Shown: positions 63,101-64,000 of the stretch, one piece after another | How positions within the stretch are numbered: position 1 is the first letter of the stretch | Layout: every line of letters begins with the position of its first letter | NCBI RefSeq assembly: GCF_964204645.1 | Contig: NC_134027.1 | Span: 8,234,485 to 8,298,484 of the forward strand | Direction of reading: 5' to 3' | From: Tubulanus polymorphus | Lineage: Eukaryota > Nemertea > Palaeonemertea > Tubulaniformes > Tubulanidae | Length of the DNA stretch: 64,000 nucleotides | Notes under the pieces: model-generated | Seen by the model: only the letters and a program-made list of their open reading frames with translations | Database searches by the model: none | Told to the model about the DNA's origin: nothing | Translations under genes and position numbers: made by a program

Positions 63101-64000
63101 CCTATCAATATTGATTTCTAACACTGTTATGTTCTTTGTGGACTGTTTTTTCACCCTAAAGTGTACGGTTTTGACTGTTCTTCTTGTAACTTGATATTCA
63201 GGTTAGGGGTGGAAGGAGCATGAGCCCCATAGTTTTTGACTTATATTGTTCATCCTGGTTCTAAGTTCACCCAGGTTTGCATATTAATGATGCCGCAAGC
63301 CAGAAAACCTGTTATCATGCTTTGCAGCTATATTTGATGCTGTTATTTTCTGATGATTTTTTGCATCTTTATAGAACCTGTTGATATTCCTCAGTTTCTT
63401 GTGTGTATGATCAATTTGATCGGGGATAAATTGATTCCTGTCAACTCAACCACACCAGGTATGTAGATTCTTTTTACCAGAATTAGATATACACAGGACT
63501 CTCAAGATGTTCTGCTCATTTCTTTTCTTGTTAATTATTTTGCTAGGTTTAGGTATCTACGATCCTAGGACATTAGTAACCAACATGTTAAAGAAGTTAT
63601 GCGCTTCAGAGCTGAATCTCGGAGTTTGTATCTGTAATGATGAAGTAATGGATGCGCTCCTCGTGCCTATCATACAGTGGTTAGACGATGATACTGTATC
63701 TCATGGTAACGTGGCCTGTGATACGGCGTTATTGCAAATCGCTGATGTCATATCAACAATTGCTGAAAGCAATCAAGGCCGGCAGTTCCTCATGTACGGA
63801 GAAAAACTAGATCATTCGTCAAAGCAAGTATTCAAGTCTCTGATGAGGACAAATTGTTTTAACCTGATGTTTTGTTTTATAAAAATCACTCCCTAAATAT
63901 TCTAGAAATGGTGGAGCTCATGTGATCGCTAGGTTTGCACGGCGTGCGCTTATGAACGATCTGGGAGATGAGGAAACCTGCGGCCCGTCTCAAGCAGTTA
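57185..64000 (+). CDS. TBC1D32: TBC1D32 (protein Broad-minded), 5' part, runs off the right edge
   Basis: Broad-minded is a ciliary protein needed for Sonic hedgehog signalling and ciliogenesis through CCRK/CDK20. Exons: 57185-57354, 57781-57924, 58007-58193, 58282-58359, 58602-58727, 58836-58911, 58999-59102, 59706-59767, 59854-59992, 60209-60265, 60346-60445, 63375-63458, 63547-63835, 63906-beyond. Phases agree throughout. Family-like blocks include YEFIKNIRSLMEERVGKLIE, LTNLCHIPPQDIVGSEHWPL, LLNEFQVYIPTYWVRL and DPKAYWFVRWM in an all-helical, armadillo-like N-terminal region. The C-terminal TBC-like domain is off the edge. Two adjacent ATGs (57185, 57188) could start it. The donor of exon 63547-63835 is taken at GTCTCTG, because it gives the phase needed for the last exon (NGGAHVIARFARR). 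Identification rests on remembered family sequence. Confidence 0.78.
58412..58443. repeat. Short hairpin in a TBC1D32 intron
   Basis: TAGGGTTTTCCGC pairs with GCGAAAAACCCTA (12 of 13 positions) around a 6-base loop TACTTG. It looks like the end of a dispersed repeat rather than a random palindrome. The intron is 58360-58601. Confidence 0.5.
58528..58566 (+). repeat. 38-nt repeat R3, copy 1, just upstream of a splice acceptor
   Basis: CAGAAAACCGGTTATCACTG through TTGGAGCTATACTTGAT. It matches 63301-63338 at about 36 positions with one indel, and ends 35 nt before TBC1D32 exon 58602-58727. Confidence 0.65.
61268..62359 (+). CDS. Rhodopsin-class GPCR (peptide-receptor type), single exon, nested in a TBC1D32 intron
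   Basis: An intact 363-residue frame with seven hydrophobic helices: TM1 about 35-60 (GILFNSLTVTVL, with the TM1 Asn), TM2 about 72-97, TM3 about 125-150, TM4 about 162-185, TM5 about 219-250, TM6 about 273-300, TM7 about 312-340. The N-terminus is Asn/Ser/Thr-rich with likely N-glycosylation sites (NTSNNVS). The TM3 end reads FERM rather than DRY, TM6 reads CELPG rather than CWxP, and TM7 has LNFLLYCF in place of NPxxY. This pattern recalls the FMRFamide-receptor-like and other protostome neuropeptide GPCR groups. No introns, breaks or frameshifts. It lies wholly between TBC1D32 exons 60346-60445 and 63375-63458 on the same strand, so it needs its own promoter. Ligand unknown. Confidence 0.9.
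   Translation: MMNTNTSNNVSTASTTTLNWCQVEMQLPIRFQYQFTLYLYLVGFTLLCTCGILFNSLTVTVLRQMQKSASYYLVKVLAIFDLLFLLAVTVLFPMRTTYIFIVLGDLLYRSDDYYYGKWFITIAEPFYYTFQMSRNWVVVLLSFERMIVVLFPLKSRTFWTRTTVNIHIALIVVASFSAFSLYFLPRYLPGTLRCDRTWPEVAWKYTTVFAKYWNKTFEIKYLQNIATMFLTFITPVSLLLFINSILSIAFIIKKINRRHLFSGPATASYAASAEQTKLIRMSVAVVIAYTICELPGIIDRVIMMNWIENDLSEATAMYFRKMSILLTTVDSCLNFLLYCFANDKFKQNAIQIIQRKKTFVNFR
62778..62783 (+). terminator. Possible poly(A) signal of the nested GPCR
   Basis: AATAAA about 420 bp past the GPCR stop; a second AATAAA is at 62885-62890. Use of either has to be avoided by TBC1D32 transcripts that cross this intron. Confidence 0.35.
63301..63338 (+). repeat. 38-nt repeat R3, copy 2, just upstream of a splice acceptor
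   Basis: CAGAAAACCTGTTATCATGC through TTTGCAGCTATATTTGAT. It ends 36 nt before TBC1D32 exon 63375-63458, the same placement as copy 1. Confidence 0.65.

Noticed and set aside
1-64000. CRISPR arrays, operons, bacterial insertion sequences, rRNA and tRNA genes
   Set aside because: None seen. The sequence is animal nuclear DNA with spliced genes, and no tRNA-like cloverleaf with A and B boxes was recognised by eye.

Overview
The window is animal (metazoan) nuclear DNA. It is AT-rich, and its genes are split into many short exons with GT/AG borders and introns of 60 bp to 4 kb. The proteins (NOMO, CIAO2B, ANKAR, TRPC4AP, TBC1D32, a peptide-type GPCR) are bilaterian families, and several short inverted-repeat transposons lie in introns and intergenic DNA. 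I read it as an invertebrate, perhaps a lophotrochozoan such as a mollusc, but nothing seen fixes the phylum.

Layout, left to right. (1) 488-22390, minus: a very long coiled-coil protein. 29 coding exons (at least 1,245 residues) are visible and the 3' end lies off the left edge. Its exons have strikingly quantised lengths. (2) 23578-31322, minus: a complete 30-exon NOMO gene (1,215 aa). (3) 31467-32359, plus: a complete five-exon CIAO2B (158 aa), head to head with NOMO over only 144 bp. (4) 33218-37338, minus, possibly reaching 39425: the ankyrin/armadillo protein ANKAR, with its N-terminus unresolved. (5) 42303-50804, minus: a complete 23-exon TRPC4AP (774 aa). (6) 50.9-53.07 kb: a transposon-rich intergenic region with a long-inverted-repeat hAT-like element and a second hAT-like MITE. 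(7) 53081-54529, plus: an intronless-coding orphan protein of 482 aa. (8) 57185-64000, plus: the 5' part of TBC1D32 (Broad-minded), which carries an intact single-exon GPCR inside one intron on the same strand.

The genes do not form a pathway. NOMO is an ER-membrane component of the translocon; CIAO2B delivers iron-sulfur clusters; TRPC4AP is a cullin-ring substrate adaptor and TRP-channel partner; TBC1D32 acts in cilia and Hedgehog signalling. The only clear functional coupling is the shared NOMO/CIAO2B promoter.

The observations that most deserve a second look are the heptad-quantised exon grammar of the coiled-coil gene, the 789-bp foldback hAT-like element with a perfect 8-bp target duplication, the nested GPCR, a repeat placed at the same distance before two TBC1D32 splice acceptors, and a GC-rich island in a NOMO intron. 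Exon borders were placed by eye from splice consensus, reading-phase agreement and protein continuity. No alignment was run, and family assignments rest on remembered family sequences.
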